Shown: positions 63,935-64,000 of the stretch, in pieces
Numbering within the stretch: the first letter of the stretch is position 1
How the letters are laid out: each line of letters starts with the position of its first letter
Assembly (NCBI RefSeq): GCF_000934465.1
Contig: NZ_JXWY01000036.1
Coordinates: 1-64,000, forward strand
Direction: 5' to 3'
Length of the DNA stretch: 64,000 nucleotides
Source of the DNA: Staphylococcus microti
GTDB taxonomy: Bacteria; Bacillota; Bacilli; Staphylococcales; Staphylococcaceae
Notes under the pieces: model-generated
Seen by the model: the letters and a program-made list of their open reading frames with translations, nothing else
Databases searched by the model: none
Told to the model about the DNA's origin: nothing
Position numbers and translations under genes: made by a program

Positions 63935-64000
63935 CGCAAACATCCCTTTTATTTCTATCTTTTTCTTAATGTATTGCACTTATTCCCATTTCACACAGAT

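Overview
The window looks like a stretch of core chromosome from a low-GC, coagulase-variable Staphylococcus. Many products closely resemble Staphylococcus aureus proteins as I remember them (SarA, GraR/GraS, VraF/VraG, AbcA, PBP4, TarA/B/D/G/H, MntABC/MntR, Mnh2 antiporter subunits, FhuCBG), and their order broadly follows the S. aureus sarA-mnh2-mnt-tar-pbp4-fhu-gra-pit segment. Differences point to a relative outside S. aureus, possibly the S. intermedius/S. hyicus group. A thiazole-synthesis operon and feoAB are present, while graX, tarX and a long mntABC 3' region (RsaC) are missing. The species assignment is inference. I saw no rRNA, tRNA, CRISPR array or prophage.

Layout. Bases 1-106 look like the end of an IS3-type element running off the left edge. 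146-3639 (minus): DUF456 membrane protein, MFS sugar-efflux-like transporter, LysR regulator, DUF402 protein. 3820-5015 (minus): cupin and YebC2/YeeI-type translation factor. 5092-7661 (minus): thiF, thiG, thiS, tenI behind a TPP riboswitch with a built-in terminator. 7954-9721: BI-1-like membrane protein, and divergently a LysM-CHAP cell-wall hydrolase near a WalR box. 10205-11837: phosphate transporter and PhoU-like partner behind a promoter embedded in PhoP-box-like repeats. 12200-16653: vraG, vraF, graS, graR (cationic peptide sensing and response). 16797-21386: membrane-anchored esterase, YkvI-type transporter, DHA2 multidrug transporter, helical-repeat protein. 21496-24337: fhuG, fhuB, fhuC behind a Fur box. 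24568-27021: YitT protein and nupC, with a candidate plus-strand small RNA between them. 27383-29777: feoA, feoB and a small Cys-rich partner behind a Fur box.

29838-38652 is cell-envelope territory: abcA and pbp4 (divergent), tarD, tarB, tarG, tarH, a VOC protein, tarA and a hexapeptide acetyltransferase. 38739-42872 holds an M50-like membrane protease, mntR and mntABC with an MntR box. 42934-48754 is the seven-gene mnh2 (Mrp) cation/proton antiporter operon, headed by a tyrosine-recombinase-fold protein that has lost its catalytic tyrosine. 49563-53490: two small DUF proteins, a 77-aa protein, a YdcZ-type transporter, an orphan HlyD-like adaptor and sarA. 53550-58408: membrane protein, small secreted protein with its own WalR box, an alpha/beta-hydrolase lacking its catalytic triad overlapping a HAD gene, and a siderophore/B12-type permease and lipoprotein. 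58764-63934: argS, DUF1934, YwhD, HD-domain hydrolase, GNAT and flavodoxin-like reductase.

Functionally, metal homeostasis (Fur-fhu/feo, MntR-mnt), envelope maintenance (WalR targets, tar genes, pbp4, abcA), antimicrobial-peptide resistance (gra/vra), phosphate uptake and ion/pH homeostasis (mnh2) dominate. Most gene ends are closed by strong, often bidirectional intrinsic terminators, and several gaps carry a dispersed repeat built around GGGACA/TGTCCC arms. The least explained features are the degenerate recombinase at the head of mnh2, the pseudo-hydrolase/HAD pair, the candidate sRNA beside nupC and the PhoP-box-like array.
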